Of a DNA stretch of 64,000 nucleotides, positions 8,651 to 18,054 are shown one piece after another (position 1 is the first letter of the stretch; each line of letters starts with the position of its first letter). The notes beneath the pieces are model-generated. The model did not search any database, was not told the origin of the DNA, and saw only the letters and a program-made list of their open reading frames with translations. Source of the stretch: Betaproteobacteria bacterium Ga0077532 (GTDB lineage Bacteria > Pseudomonadota > Gammaproteobacteria > Burkholderiales > Ga0077523); the NCBI GenBank assembly GCA_001464895.1, contig LNEE01000051.1:1-64000 (forward strand), in the 5' to 3' direction. The position numbers and the translations under genes are program-made.

Positions 8651-9475
8651 CTATTGGCGTCGGGATCGCAGCCACAGTCCGGTGGCCGCGACGAGGAACG
8701 AGAAGGCGAGCAGCAGCATCGCAAGCGCGTTGATCTCCGGCTTGATGCCCCGCCGCAGGATCCCGTAGATGAACAGCGGCAGCGTGGCCGAGTCGACACC
8801 GGCGATGAAGTACGTGATGACGAGATCGTCCATGGAGATGATGAACGCGAGCAGCGCCCCACCGGCGATGCCGGGCGCGATCTGCGGCAGCGTCACCCGG
8901 CGGAAGGTGACCCACGGCGATGCCCCGAGATCGGACGACGCCTCCTCGAGGTCCGTCGCCATGCCTGCGAGCCGGGTGCTCACCACGACGAACACGTAGC
9001 TCGACAGGAACACGCAGTGCCCCGCGATGATCGTGTGGAGACCGAGGTCGAGCCCGAGGCTCACGAAGAAGATGAGCAGGGCGATCCCGAGCACTATGTC
9101 GGGCATGACCATCGGGAGCACGAGCAGTCCCTGGTACAGGCGGCGCAGTCGGAACCGGTGGCGGGCGATCGCCAGCGCGGTGGCTGTCCCGATCGCGGTG
9201 GAGACGAGCGTCGCGAAGGTCGCGACGACGAGGCTGTTGCGTACGGCCGCGAGCAGCGTCGCCGTGGACTGCACGTAGTTGTCGGACTTCGCGAGCTGCG
9301 TGGGCAGCCCGAGGATCGACCGGTACCAGTCGAGCGTGAACCCCTCCCACGCCATCATGTTCACCACGTTCGAGTTGAACGAGTAGACGAAGATGAGGGC
9401 GATCGGCACATACAGGAGCGCAAGGAAACCCACGCCCCAGGCACCGAGCCAACGGGAAGCCGGCGCGCCGTTCAT
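8651..9475 (-). CDS. potC: Polyamine-type ABC transporter permease PotC
   Basis: An inner-membrane permease of 274 residues with about six hydrophobic helices. The EAA loop that contacts the ATPase reads EEASSDLGASPWVTFRRVTLP near residue 175-195. The PotC-like signature FVYSFNS after the first helix is present. Its start overlaps the end of potB by 4 nt, indicating translational coupling. It pairs with PotB to form the membrane channel of the importer. Confidence 0.92.
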   Translation of the reverse strand: MNGAPASRWLGAWGVGFLALLYVPIALIFVYSFNSNVVNMMAWEGFTLDWYRSILGLPTQLAKSDNYVQSTATLLAAVRNSLVVATFATLVSTAIGTATALAIARHRFRLRRLYQGLLVLPMVMPDIVLGIALLIFFVSLGLDLGLHTIIAGHCVFLSSYVFVVVSTRLAGMATDLEEASSDLGASPWVTFRRVTLPQIAPGIAGGALLAFIISMDDLVITYFIAGVDSATLPLFIYGILRRGIKPEINALAMLLLAFSFLVAATGLWLRSRRQ

Positions 9476-10365
9476 GGCCGCACGGCCCCGTCGACGCGCC
9501 CGAAGCGCCACGCGTACGCGAGCATCGCGATCAGGATGATCCCGAGGACCAGCATGGCCAGGGCGGCACCGAAGGGCCAGTTCCGCGCGGCGAGGAATTG
9601 CTGCTCGATCGTGTTGCCCACCAGCATGACCTTCGCACCGCCCATCAGCGCCGGGACGACGAAGTTGCCGAAGGCGGGGATGAACACGAGCACGCTCCCG
9701 CCCAGGATGCCGGGCGCGGTGAGTGGCAGCGTCACCCGAAGGAACCCCTGCAGCGGCGACGCCCCGAGGTCCGACGACGCCTGGAGCAGTGCGGGGTCGA
9801 GCTTCTCGATGGAGGCGTACAGCGGCAGGAACATGAACGGGAGCAGCACGTACGCGAGCCCGATCACGACGGCACCCTCGGTGAACATGAGATCCGGCGC
9901 GTGAGCGCCCAGCCCCACGGCATCGAACGCGCGCGTCAGCACGCCCGTGGGGCGCAACACCAGCATCCACGCGTACACGCGGATGATCAGGTTCGCGAAG
10001 AACGGCAGCGTCACGAGGAAGAGCACGAGGTTCTTTCTCGCTCCGGGCAGGCGGCTGACCCAGAAGGCGGCGGGATAGCACAGGCACAGGCAGACCACGA
10101 CCGTCACCGCCGCGAGTCGCAGGGACCGCAGCAGGATGCCCGCGTACACCGGATCGAACTCCTCGGCGTCGCCCAACGGAGCGCCGAGCACGCGGCCGTA
10201 GTTGTAGGGGTAGAACTCCCACTCGACACCACCGTAGAGCCCGGGCGAGAGGACGCTGTACGTCGCCATGATGCCGAGCGGCACGAGAAAGCACCCGGCC
10301 AGCAGCAGCGTGGCGGGAGTCAACAGCCCGGCAAGCGCCCATCGGCGCGACGACCGCGGGCTCAT
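9472..10365 (-). CDS. potB: Polyamine-type ABC transporter permease PotB
   Basis: A 297-residue inner-membrane permease with about six transmembrane helices. Its EAA loop, LQASSDLGASPLQGFLRVTLP, matches that of PotC. The N-terminal helix LLAGCFLVPLGIMATYS is followed by the large periplasmic loop typical of PotB/PotH proteins. The start overlaps the stop of potA by 4 nt, and the end overlaps potC by 4 nt, so the two permeases are coupled in translation with the ATPase. Confidence 0.92.
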   Translation of the reverse strand: MSPRSSRRWALAGLLTPATLLLAGCFLVPLGIMATYSVLSPGLYGGVEWEFYPYNYGRVLGAPLGDAEEFDPVYAGILLRSLRLAAVTVVVCLCLCYPAAFWVSRLPGARKNLVLFLVTLPFFANLIIRVYAWMLVLRPTGVLTRAFDAVGLGAHAPDLMFTEGAVVIGLAYVLLPFMFLPLYASIEKLDPALLQASSDLGASPLQGFLRVTLPLTAPGILGGSVLVFIPAFGNFVVPALMGGAKVMLVGNTIEQQFLAARNWPFGAALAMLVLGIILIAMLAYAWRFGRVDGAVRP

Positions 10366-11489
10366 GGCGCGGCGCTCCGCATGACGTGAACGCCTTCCGG
10401 CAGGTATGTGACTCGGACGCGCTCGCCCACCACGAGGCGCGACTCCCGCTCGCCGGCGACGTGGCGGGCGAGCGCCGTGAGCCGGTCGCCACCCGCCGTC
10501 GCGATGCGCAGATGGCGGTCGGCACCGACGAAGACACTCGTCTCCAGCGTGCCCTCCAGCGCAACTCCCGAGGGGGCGGTGCCGTCGTCGATGCGCAGCT
10601 GCTCCGGTCGCAGAAGCACGTCCACGCGGTCGCCGGGGGTCAGGTCGTGATGGCAGGCGTGCAGCACCAGCCCCCCGTCGGACGCGAGCGTCACCCGATC
10701 CCCGCTGCGCTCGGTGACCCGCGCGCTCAACAGGTTGCTGTTGCCGATGAAACCCGCCACGAAGCGATTGACGGGTCGATCGTAGATCTCGCCCGGCGCC
10801 CCCACCTGCTGCACGCGCCCGCCCTGCATGACGGCGATGCGGTCGGACATCACGAGCGCCTCCTCCTGATCGTGGGTCACCACCAGGAAGGTGATGCCCA
10901 CCCGATGCTGCAGGCTTTTCAGTTCCATCTGCATCGCCTGCCGCAGATGGCGATCGAGGGCGGAGAGCGGTTCGTCCAGGAGCAGGAGCCGAGGACGATT
11001 CACCAGCGCCCGCGCCAGCGCCACGCGCTGCTGCTGCCCGCCCGACAGTTGCCTGGGTCGGCGACGCTCGAGTCCCGCGAGCCCCACGAGTGCGAGCGCC
11101 TCGCCGACCCGGTCGTTGCGCTCCTGCCGAGGGACGCCCGCGACGTCGAGACCGTAGCCCACGTTGTCGGCGACGCAGAGGTGGGGAAACAACGCGTAGC
11201 TCTGGAAGACCGTGTTGAAGGGTCGGCGATAGGGCGGAACATCCGCGAGCGGCTGGCCGTCGAGCGCAATGCTGCCTGCGTCGAGCGCCTCGAAGCCCGC
11301 GATGGCGCGCAGGAGCGTCGTCTTGCCGCAGCCCGACGGACCCAGCAGGGTGAGGAACTCGTTGGCGTGGACATCGAGGTCGATGCTGTCGAGGGCAACG
11401 ACTTCACCGCCTTCAGGCGTGGCGAAACGGCGCCTCGCACCGCGGATGTGCAACAGGGTCTGGGACTGGGCGAAAGAGGGGCTGGCCAC
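10362..11489 (-). CDS. potA: Polyamine-type ABC transporter ATP-binding protein
   Basis: A 375-residue ATPase. Walker A GPSGCGKTT, Q-loop VFQSYALFPH, ABC signature LSGGQQQR, Walker B LLLLDEP and the H-loop VTHDQEEA are intact. The C-terminal third is a TOBE regulatory domain, as in PotA/MalK-type subunits. No ATG lies near the homologous start. I chose the GTG at 11489, which gives a normal length. A longer open frame runs upstream through the 130-bp repeat array, but its translation is repeat-derived and not part of the protein. First gene of the pot operon. Confidence 0.88.
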   Translation of the reverse strand: MASPSFAQSQTLLHIRGARRRFATPEGGEVVALDSIDLDVHANEFLTLLGPSGCGKTTLLRAIAGFEALDAGSIALDGQPLADVPPYRRPFNTVFQSYALFPHLCVADNVGYGLDVAGVPRQERNDRVGEALALVGLAGLERRRPRQLSGGQQQRVALARALVNRPRLLLLDEPLSALDRHLRQAMQMELKSLQHRVGITFLVVTHDQEEALVMSDRIAVMQGGRVQQVGAPGEIYDRPVNRFVAGFIGNSNLLSARVTERSGDRVTLASDGGLVLHACHHDLTPGDRVDVLLRPEQLRIDDGTAPSGVALEGTLETSVFVGADRHLRIATAGGDRLTALARHVAGERESRLVVGERVRVTYLPEGVHVMRSAAP

Positions 11490-11595
11490 GGCGCGCTTGG
11501 AGGTCTTTTCGAGGTCGGGCGTCGGGTCCGCACGATCCGTGCGCAAGGTAGCGCACCTCCCCGCGCTCGGGTAGTACCCCGCGGGAGGCGCGGCA

Positions 11596-12331
11596 CGTGG
11601 GTCGGGCTTCGCCCGACGCCTGCGTTCCTGGATTCGTCGTAGTGCCCAAGCCGGCGCCGCGTCGAGCGATGCTCGACCCACGGGGGGTCTTCGCGACTGG
11701 ATGCATTGGCGATGAAAACAACCCCCGTGGGTCGGGCTTCGCCCGACGCCCGCGTTCCTGGGTTCATCGCTGTGCCCAAGCCATCGCCGCGTCGAGCAAT
11801 GCTCGACCCACGAAGGACCTTCGCGACTGGATGCCAAGCCGCTGAAAACAACCCCCGTGGGTCGGGCTTCGCCCGACGCTTGCGTTCCTGGATTCGTAGC
11901 TGTAGCCAAGCCAGCGCAGCGTCGAGCGGTGCTCGACCCACGAAGGGTCTTCGCGACTGGATGCTTCGCCACTGAAAACAACCCCCGTGGGTCGAGCTTC
12001 GCTCGACGCCCGCGTTCCCGGATTCGCCTCAGTGCCCAAGCCAGCGCAGCGTCGAGCGATGCTCGACCCACGAAGGGCTTTCGCGACTGGATGCCTCGCC
12101 GCTGATAACAACCCCCGTGGGTCGGGCTCCGCCCGACGCCTGCGTTCCTGGATTCGTAGCTGTACCCAAGCCAGCGCAGCGTCGAGCGATGCTCGACCCA
12201 CGGGGGGTCTTCGCGACTGGATGCCTCGCCGCTGAAAACAACCCCCGTGGGTCGAGCTCCGCTCGACGCCCGCGTTCCCGGATTCGCCTCAGTGCCCAAG
12301 CCCTCACTGCGTCGAGCGATGCTCGACCCAC
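11596..12331. repeat. Array 1 of the 130-bp repeat family (six units)
   Basis: Units start at 11596, 11726, 11856, 11986, 12116 and 12246: an exact 130-bp period, the last unit being partial. Each contains two hairpin cores in opposite orientation, such as GTCGGGCTTCGCCCGAC and GTCGAGCGATGCTCGAC, about 45 bp apart, bounded by GTGGG and its complement. Paired changes in the stem (GGGC/GCCC versus GAGC/GCTC) keep the hairpins. The array separates the potA start from the end of the di-haem oxidoreductase gene. All six frames stay open over long stretches because of the composition; those frames are not genes. Confidence 0.93.
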
Positions 12332-12336
12332 ACCCC

Positions 12337-13740
12337 CTAGATGGCGTCGAGGAACGCGAGCAGCGCCTCCCTGTCCTTCTGCATGAGCCGCGCGAAGGCG
12401 TCGCGCGAGGGCTTCGCTTCCCCGCCGTGCCACAGGATCGCCTCTGTCGCATTGCGTGCGCGGCCGTCGTGCAGGAGCGCCACGCTGCCGTTCACCGTGC
12501 GCGACAGACCCAACCCCCAGAGCGGGGGCGTGCGCCAGTCGCGACCGCCAGCTGCGAACTCGGGGCGATGGTCCGCGAGGCCTTCTCCCATGTCGTGCAG
12601 CAGCAGGTCGGTATAGGGGTGGATCGTCTGCCCCGAGAGCTGGGGCAGGCGCGCGAAGTAGTCGGCGGTCCGCAGGGTTGGCGCGTGGCACACCGCGCAC
12701 TGCAGGGCCTCGAACAACGACGCGCCGCGTTGCACGATCGGATCATTCCACCGCCTGCGCGCCGGCACCCCCACGCCGAGCGCCGCAACGTCGAGATCGT
12801 CCCAGGCAGCATCCGTCAGTTCCGGATCGTTCCCGGGTATCTCGCGCTGACAGTCCACCTGGACCTCAGGACAGTTCTGCCGCGGAAACAGGCTCGACGT
12901 CACGCCCATGTCGTTGAAGGCGGCGGCGGCGATCTGCTGGCGCAGACCGGGCTGGCTTGCCTTCCAACCGAAGCGGCCGATGACCATGCGCTGGTCGATC
13001 GCATCCCATACCTTGTTCGGTCGACCGTGGAATCCGAGTGCCTTCTGGTGTTCGGCCAGGGCCAGCAACGTCTCTTCCGGCACCGCCTCGAGGAGACCCG
13101 TGCCGAACACCGGCGGCGCGATGCGCAGCGACTGCATGGTGTCCTTGCCGAGATCGCCGAAAGCCAGCCCCTCGATGCTCACCACGGGACTGCGAAGGCG
13201 CACCTCGGTGCCGTCCGCAAGAGCCACGACACGCTCTTCCCAGTCGAGAAAGATGTCGGCTTCCGCGGGCACCGGGACGTAGGCGAACAACAGGTCGGGA
13301 GTCTGCCCCTGCAAGGCGCGGTTCTGCAGTTGGTCGCCGTAGCGCTCGTGCGGCTTCGGCCCGCCGTGGGGATCGGTGCCGGGCACGCTGACGCGCACCA
13401 CGAGCGACGTGAGTTGCTCGTTTGGAGATCGGGGAAGCTTGCCGCGCCCGCCACCGGCGTGGCACTCGCCGCAGCGATTGGCGATGAACGTGGGGCCCAC
13501 CCCCCAGTCGCCGGTGCTGATGCCGAAGACGACCCAGGGCCGTTCGAACCCCGCGCGTCCGCGCACGAACGCGGCATGCTGTCTATCGGACAGGACCGGC
13601 GCTGGCTGCGTGTACGCAGTTGCATCGGTGGCCGTCACGGTGAACGAACCGGCAGACAGGACATCCTCCCCACTTTCGGCCGCGCAGAGAAAGCTGAGTG
13701 GCACCGCGGCAAGGGCGAATGCAAAGTGGCGTAGACGCAT
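12337..13740 (-). CDS. Di-haem oxidoreductase (DUF1111, cytochrome c peroxidase-like)
   Basis: A periplasmic c-type cytochrome of 467 residues. A signal peptide (MRLRHFAFALAAVPLSFLCA) is followed by two haem-binding motifs, CGECH at residues 90-94 and CAVCH at 348-352. The spacing and surrounding motifs (GFERPWVVFGIS, the FGWKASQP segment, ADHRPEF and LLHDGRARN) fit the DUF1111 family, sometimes called thiol oxidoreductase-like or putative di-haem peroxidase. Function in the family is poorly defined. Two earlier in-frame ATGs at 13749 and 13761 are possible; none has a convincing ribosome-binding site. The stop lies 5 bp from repeat array 1. Confidence 0.87.
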   Translation of the reverse strand: MRLRHFAFALAAVPLSFLCAAESGEDVLSAGSFTVTATDATAYTQPAPVLSDRQHAAFVRGRAGFERPWVVFGISTGDWGVGPTFIANRCGECHAGGGRGKLPRSPNEQLTSLVVRVSVPGTDPHGGPKPHERYGDQLQNRALQGQTPDLLFAYVPVPAEADIFLDWEERVVALADGTEVRLRSPVVSIEGLAFGDLGKDTMQSLRIAPPVFGTGLLEAVPEETLLALAEHQKALGFHGRPNKVWDAIDQRMVIGRFGWKASQPGLRQQIAAAAFNDMGVTSSLFPRQNCPEVQVDCQREIPGNDPELTDAAWDDLDVAALGVGVPARRRWNDPIVQRGASLFEALQCAVCHAPTLRTADYFARLPQLSGQTIHPYTDLLLHDMGEGLADHRPEFAAGGRDWRTPPLWGLGLSRTVNGSVALLHDGRARNATEAILWHGGEAKPSRDAFARLMQKDREALLAFLDAI

Positions 13741-13909
13741 GATGGGCATCGCACCGGACATGATCGGAAACCGCGCCTAGTCTCTCACTACTTGCGATCG
13801 GGAGAACACCCCTCCTGCGCGTCACCCCCGACCCAACCGGGCTCGATACGCCCGGGCGCCCGCCGTGACGCAGTGCAGCGCGGAAACTGCGCCCTGCAGA
13901 CCGGATCCT

Positions 13910-15118
13910 TCACTGCTTGCGCCCGTAGCTCAGCAGACCCGTCGGCCCCTTGGCCGGATGCGCGCGGAGACCCTCCTCGTTCGGTTCGATACCCCACCCC
14001 GGCGTGGTGGGCATGACGAGGTGCCCGTCGACGAACTCGGGTACTGACGTGAAGAGTTCGTGGTCCCACGCGATGCGATCGATGTCCGTCTCGAGGATGC
14101 GGAGGTTCGGCACCGCCGCCGCGAAGTGCGCGTTCATCATCGTGCACAGGTGACCGTAGAAGTTGTGCGGTGCGACGTTCACTTCGTGCGCCTCGGCCGC
14201 GGCCGCGATCTTCATCGACTGCCACGCGCCGTTCCAGGGGACATCGACGATCGCGACGTCCATCGCCTGCTCGCGGAAGTAAGGCAGGAACTCGCGCAGG
14301 CCGAGCAGCGTCTCGCAGGAACTGATCGGATGCGGACTCTGCCGGCGGATGTAACCGAGCGCCTCGGGATTCCGGATGTCGATCTCGACCCAGAAGATGT
14401 CGAGGTGCGCGATGGCGCGGAGGATCTTCAGATAGCCCTCCGTCTTCGCGTTGAAGTTGAGGTCGAGGAGGATGTCGACATCGGGGCCCGCGCCTTCGCG
14501 CAGTGCTTCCAGATGCATCACGAGATTGCGCAGCGTCCGGCGCTCCACGTTGAGCCCCGTTTCGAACGGCACGCCGAAACCCGGCCGGTGACCGCGCGCG
14601 TTCTTCTTGTCGGCGTCGTACTCGAAGATGTTCGTCTTCAGCGCCGTGAAGCCCTTCTCCCGCACCTCGCGCCCGAGGGCCACGACACCGTCGAGGTCGG
14701 TGATCGCCGGCGGATAGTGCGACGGATGATTGATGCGCCACGTGGCGCAGTGCGACCAGTACACGCGGATGCGGTCGCGGATCTTCCCCCCGAGCAGTTC
14801 GTACACCGGAACACCCAGGCCCTTGGCCTTCGCATCCAGCAGCGCGTTCTCGATGGCTGCCATCGCGAGGGCAACGATGCCACCGGCTGCGGGCCGGGTA
14901 GCGCAGTAGAGGTCCGCGAAGATGCGCTCGTGCTCGCCGACCTCCTTGCCGATCACGCGGGCCGCCAGCCGGTCGATCACGGCACTGACGCCCGGCGCGC
15001 CGAACCCTTCATCGAACTCGCTCCAGCCGACGATGCCGGTGTCGGTGACGATCTTCACGAAGTGGTAGTTGCGCCAGCCGGCGTCGCACGCCAGCGTCTC
15101 GAGGCTCGTGACTTTCAT
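13910..15118 (-). CDS. Enolase-superfamily (mandelate racemase/muconate lactonizing-like) dehydratase
   Basis: A 402-residue member of the mandelate racemase branch of the enolase superfamily, which abstract a proton next to a carboxylate, often to dehydrate sugar acids. Metal-ligand candidates are the Asp of LLDLNFN, the Glu of FWVEIDI and the Glu of SSCETLLG; the general-base candidate is His in VAPHNFYGH. An N-terminal capping domain with WSEFDEGFG is present. The ATG at 15118 is preceded by GGGAGGG about 8 nt upstream. The gene is alone on its strand, with a palindromic operator candidate 150 bp upstream. The exact acid sugar cannot be assigned. Confidence 0.85.
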   Translation of the reverse strand: MKVTSLETLACDAGWRNYHFVKIVTDTGIVGWSEFDEGFGAPGVSAVIDRLAARVIGKEVGEHERIFADLYCATRPAAGGIVALAMAAIENALLDAKAKGLGVPVYELLGGKIRDRIRVYWSHCATWRINHPSHYPPAITDLDGVVALGREVREKGFTALKTNIFEYDADKKNARGHRPGFGVPFETGLNVERRTLRNLVMHLEALREGAGPDVDILLDLNFNAKTEGYLKILRAIAHLDIFWVEIDIRNPEALGYIRRQSPHPISSCETLLGLREFLPYFREQAMDVAIVDVPWNGAWQSMKIAAAAEAHEVNVAPHNFYGHLCTMMNAHFAAAVPNLRILETDIDRIAWDHELFTSVPEFVDGHLVMPTTPGWGIEPNEEGLRAHPAKGPTGLLSYGRKQ

Positions 15119-15270
15119 GTGATTCCCTCCCGGTGGTCCGTGGCAGGCTTGGCGACAGGTTCGCCCGCCCGATCGTGGAAACCGCTGGATGGTACCGAAC
15201 GATGGCGCGTCAGTCGTGCGACTGCGACGCGGCATCTGCACTCCGCGGCGCGATCGGCCAATCGGCAACG

Positions 15271-15287
15271 ATGACCTCGGAGGTCAT
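15271..15287. promoter_or_regulatory. Palindromic operator candidate between divergent genes
   Basis: ATGACCTCGGAGGTCAT is a perfect 17-bp odd palindrome; three of four additional flanking bases on each side (CAAC/GTTC) continue the symmetry after one mismatch. It lies 152 bp upstream of the enolase-superfamily gene and 97 bp upstream of the small membrane protein gene. Palindromes of this size are common binding sites of dimeric repressors (GntR, LacI and others); no regulator gene is adjacent. Confidence 0.55.
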
Positions 15288-15383
15288 TGTTCCCACGGCA
15301 GGCGTCCGGAGAATTCGCTCCGCCCGATCGGTCGCGCACACCCGCACGGTCGATCGCGGGCGACACCAAAACGGGGCAACGCC

Positions 15384-15725
15384 ATGCGCGCTTTCAGAAC
15401 TCTCCTGGTCCTCATGATCGCGGTCTTCTTCGCTTACACGGGGATCGTCGGCCTCCATCACGGCTGGAACCTTCTCCCGATCTTCTTCGGCGACATCGTC
15501 GCGATGACGTGGTCCGGACAGTTCAACCTGGACTTCGCCTGCCTGCTCATGTTCACCGGCCTGTGGCTCGCGTGGCGCCATCAGTTCTCTCCGGGAGGTA
15601 TCGTGCTCGGACTGCTCGGCTTCGTGGGGGGCACGTCGGTGCTTGCGCCGTATCTGCTTCTCGCGAGCTACCGTGCGCACGGCGACATGCGGGTGCTGCT
15701 GCTCGGGAAGGCGCGCGTCGGCTGA
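15384..15725 (+). CDS. Hypothetical small membrane protein
   Basis: A 113-residue protein I do not recognise by name. Three hydrophobic segments are visible: LLVLMIAVFFAYTGIVGL (about 7-24), LDFACLLMFTGLWLAW (about 48-64) and GIVLGLLGFVGGTSVLAPYLLLA (about 72-94), with a short basic C-terminus. The pattern resembles small proteobacterial inner-membrane proteins of unknown function. The ATG at 15384 begins right at the first hydrophobic segment. It is divergent from the enolase-superfamily gene and convergent with the kinase. Confidence 0.72.
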   Translation: MRAFRTLLVLMIAVFFAYTGIVGLHHGWNLLPIFFGDIVAMTWSGQFNLDFACLLMFTGLWLAWRHQFSPGGIVLGLLGFVGGTSVLAPYLLLASYRAHGDMRVLLLGKARVG

Positions 15726-15747
15726 CGCGCGGCACGCCGGCGCGTGC

Positions 15748-18054
15748 TCACAGTGCGCGAGAGGGCGCCTGCGAATCGATCCGGTGGCCGGGGTTGTGGT
15801 CCGTCGATGTCGTTCGTATGGGGTTTACGGCGGATCGCGTGATGCCCCACCGCTCGAGCACGGCGATCAGGTCGCAACGGCGGAACGGCTTCGCCAGATA
15901 GTCGTCCATGCCCGCGGCCAGGCAGCGTTGCCGGTCTCCCTCCATCGCATTCGCGGTGAGCGCGACGATCGGCACGCGCGCACCCACCAGGCGCTCGGCT
16001 TCGCGGATGCGCCGGGTGGCCTCGTAGCCATCGACATCGGGCATCTGGCAGTCCATGAACACCAGGTCGAAGGGCTGTTCACGCCAGCACGCCAGCGCTG
16101 CAGCGCCGTCCACCGCGACCGTGACGCTGCAGCCGACGCTCTCCAGCAGGCTGCGCGTGATCATCTGGTTCACGGGGTTGTCCTCGGCGACGAGCACGCG
16201 GAGGCCCGTGAGATCGATCGTTTCCACGCTGCGCGACTCGATCGCAGGCGTCGCAGCCGACCTCCTGCCAGCCAGTCGCGCCACCGCTTCGCCAAGCTCG
16301 CGGCGACGTACCGGCATGCCCAGGACCGCGTCGGCACCGGTGGCGGCGCCTGCCTTCGTGTCCATGGTTTCCGACAGCGCGGTGAGCATGACGACCGGTG
16401 TGCCGTGCAGGCGTCGATCGGAGCGCACTGCGTAGATCAGTTCACTGCCGCTCATCGCCGCCATCCTGGCGGCGGCGACCACGAGGGCGAACGGCTCGTC
16501 GTCGACCAGCGCGCGGCGCATTGCCTCGAGCGCCGTCGCGCCATCGTCGACATCGACGCAACTTGCGCCCATGGCGCGGAGCATCTCGGTCAGCACCTTC
16601 CGCTGCGCCGCATGACTTTCCACCAGGAGCACCCGCACGCCATGCAGGTCGATGCCGTTGTCCGCGCGGACCTCGTCGGGAATGGAAACGCGCGTCGTGA
16701 ACCAGAACCGCGAACCGAGATCGGGCTCGCTCTCGAGACCGATCGTGCCGCCCATCACCTCCGCGAGTTGCTTGCAGACCGCGAGACCCAGCCCGGTGCC
16801 TCCGTAGCGTCGGGTGGTGGATCCGTCCGCTTGGCTGAAGGGCTGGAAGAGGCGCGACCTCGCTTCCTGGGTGATGCCGATGCCGGTGTCGGTCACGGTG
16901 AAGCGCAGCATGCACGGAGCGCCCCCGCGGTCCGAAGACGTGGACTCGACGCGTTCGATGGCGAGTTCGATCTCCCCGGATGGCGTGAACTTCACGGCAT
17001 TGCCGAGCAGGTTCAGCAGAATCTGGCGGATGCGGACCGGATCGGCAACCACGACCGCCGGAACGTCCCCGGCAACGCGGCAGGTGAGTGCCAGCCCCTT
17101 CATCTGCGCCGGGAGAGCGAGAAGCTGCACCGCGTCCTCTCCAAGATCGCGAATGTCGATCTCGATCGGATCCAGAGCGACCCGGCCAGCCTCGAGCTTG
17201 GAGAAATCGAGGATGTCGTTGAGGATCGTGAGCAGGGCATCGCCGGAGGCGCGGATGGTGTGCACGTGGCGCTGCTGCGCTTCGGTCAGACCCGACTGCA
17301 GGAGCAGTTCGGCCATCCCGAGCACGCCGTTCATCGGCGTTCGGATCTCGTGGCTCATCGTGGCGAGAAAGTCGCTCTTCGTACGGGCGAGACGTTCCGC
17401 CGCCGCGCGCGCGTCGTCGAGCGCCGTACGTGCCACGAACTCCTTCCTTAGCAGGTACTCCCGCCACCACCCGATGCCGGCAGTGAGGAAGACCACCGTG
17501 CCGGCGTGATACGCCCAGTAGGGAATCTCGTCCGCCGAGAACCCGGCGTGCGCCAGCATCGCCACGACGAAAGCAAGCAGGAGCGCGATACCGGCGGTCA
17601 GCGCATAGCGGAACTGCACCCCGAGCATCACGAAGCAGTAGAGCTCCATGAGTATGAAGTTGGCAATGCCTGCCCAGGCCTTCAATCCGGCCCCGCCTTC
17701 CATGTCGATCCGCAGCAGGATCCAGAAGAGGCAGCAGCCGACCACCACGACAAAGCCCGGTATCACGATCTGCCAGCGCCTCCTCGCGTCGGGCATCAAC
17801 GAGTAGACGAGGGTGAGGCAGAGCAGCGGAACGCACACCAGCAGCCGGAGCAGGTTCGACTTCACCTCGGGGTAGGCGATGTGGTCGACGAGGAAATCCC
17901 CGACCATCAGAAGGATCCCCAGAACGATGCTCGCCTGCGCGGTCCGCAGGTAGAACGAGACATAGTGCGCAACGAAACGCTGCTCGTACTCCGGCGAGGA
18001 GAACGAGAGCACTGGGCGCAACGGCAATGAACTGTTGGTGGCGGTCTGATCCAT
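15748..18054 (-). CDS. Hybrid sensor histidine kinase with two receiver domains
   Basis: A 768-residue membrane kinase. Residues about 38-210 carry five to six transmembrane helices without an obvious periplasmic sensor. The phosphoacceptor is H235 in MSHEIRTPMNG, followed by a HATPase domain (NLLGNAVKF, DTGIGI, GGTGLGL). Two receivers follow. The second (about 618-740) is canonical with D668 in FMDCQMP and KPF. In the first (about 485-600) the phosphoacceptor position is A528 and the conserved Lys is replaced (LGMPV), so it should not be phosphorylated. No partner regulator or output gene is adjacent. Signal unknown. Confidence 0.92.
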   Translation of the reverse strand: MDQTATNSSLPLRPVLSFSSPEYEQRFVAHYVSFYLRTAQASIVLGILLMVGDFLVDHIAYPEVKSNLLRLLVCVPLLCLTLVYSLMPDARRRWQIVIPGFVVVVGCCLFWILLRIDMEGGAGLKAWAGIANFILMELYCFVMLGVQFRYALTAGIALLLAFVVAMLAHAGFSADEIPYWAYHAGTVVFLTAGIGWWREYLLRKEFVARTALDDARAAAERLARTKSDFLATMSHEIRTPMNGVLGMAELLLQSGLTEAQQRHVHTIRASGDALLTILNDILDFSKLEAGRVALDPIEIDIRDLGEDAVQLLALPAQMKGLALTCRVAGDVPAVVVADPVRIRQILLNLLGNAVKFTPSGEIELAIERVESTSSDRGGAPCMLRFTVTDTGIGITQEARSRLFQPFSQADGSTTRRYGGTGLGLAVCKQLAEVMGGTIGLESEPDLGSRFWFTTRVSIPDEVRADNGIDLHGVRVLLVESHAAQRKVLTEMLRAMGASCVDVDDGATALEAMRRALVDDEPFALVVAAARMAAMSGSELIYAVRSDRRLHGTPVVMLTALSETMDTKAGAATGADAVLGMPVRRRELGEAVARLAGRRSAATPAIESRSVETIDLTGLRVLVAEDNPVNQMITRSLLESVGCSVTVAVDGAAALACWREQPFDLVFMDCQMPDVDGYEATRRIREAERLVGARVPIVALTANAMEGDRQRCLAAGMDDYLAKPFRRCDLIAVLERWGITRSAVNPIRTTSTDHNPGHRIDSQAPSRAL

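Noticed and set aside
11490-12452. Long open frames across the 130-bp arrays, including a 320-residue N-terminal extension of PotA
   Set aside because: The translations repeat the same motif (for example GRASLDAA) in several frames of all three arrays and end or start in unrelated genes; they reflect repeat composition, not proteins.
13915-13990. GCCCGTAGCTCAGCAGA looks like the start of a tRNA
   Set aside because: It lies inside the 3' end of the enolase-superfamily gene (SYGRKQ) and no anticodon stem or 3' half follows.
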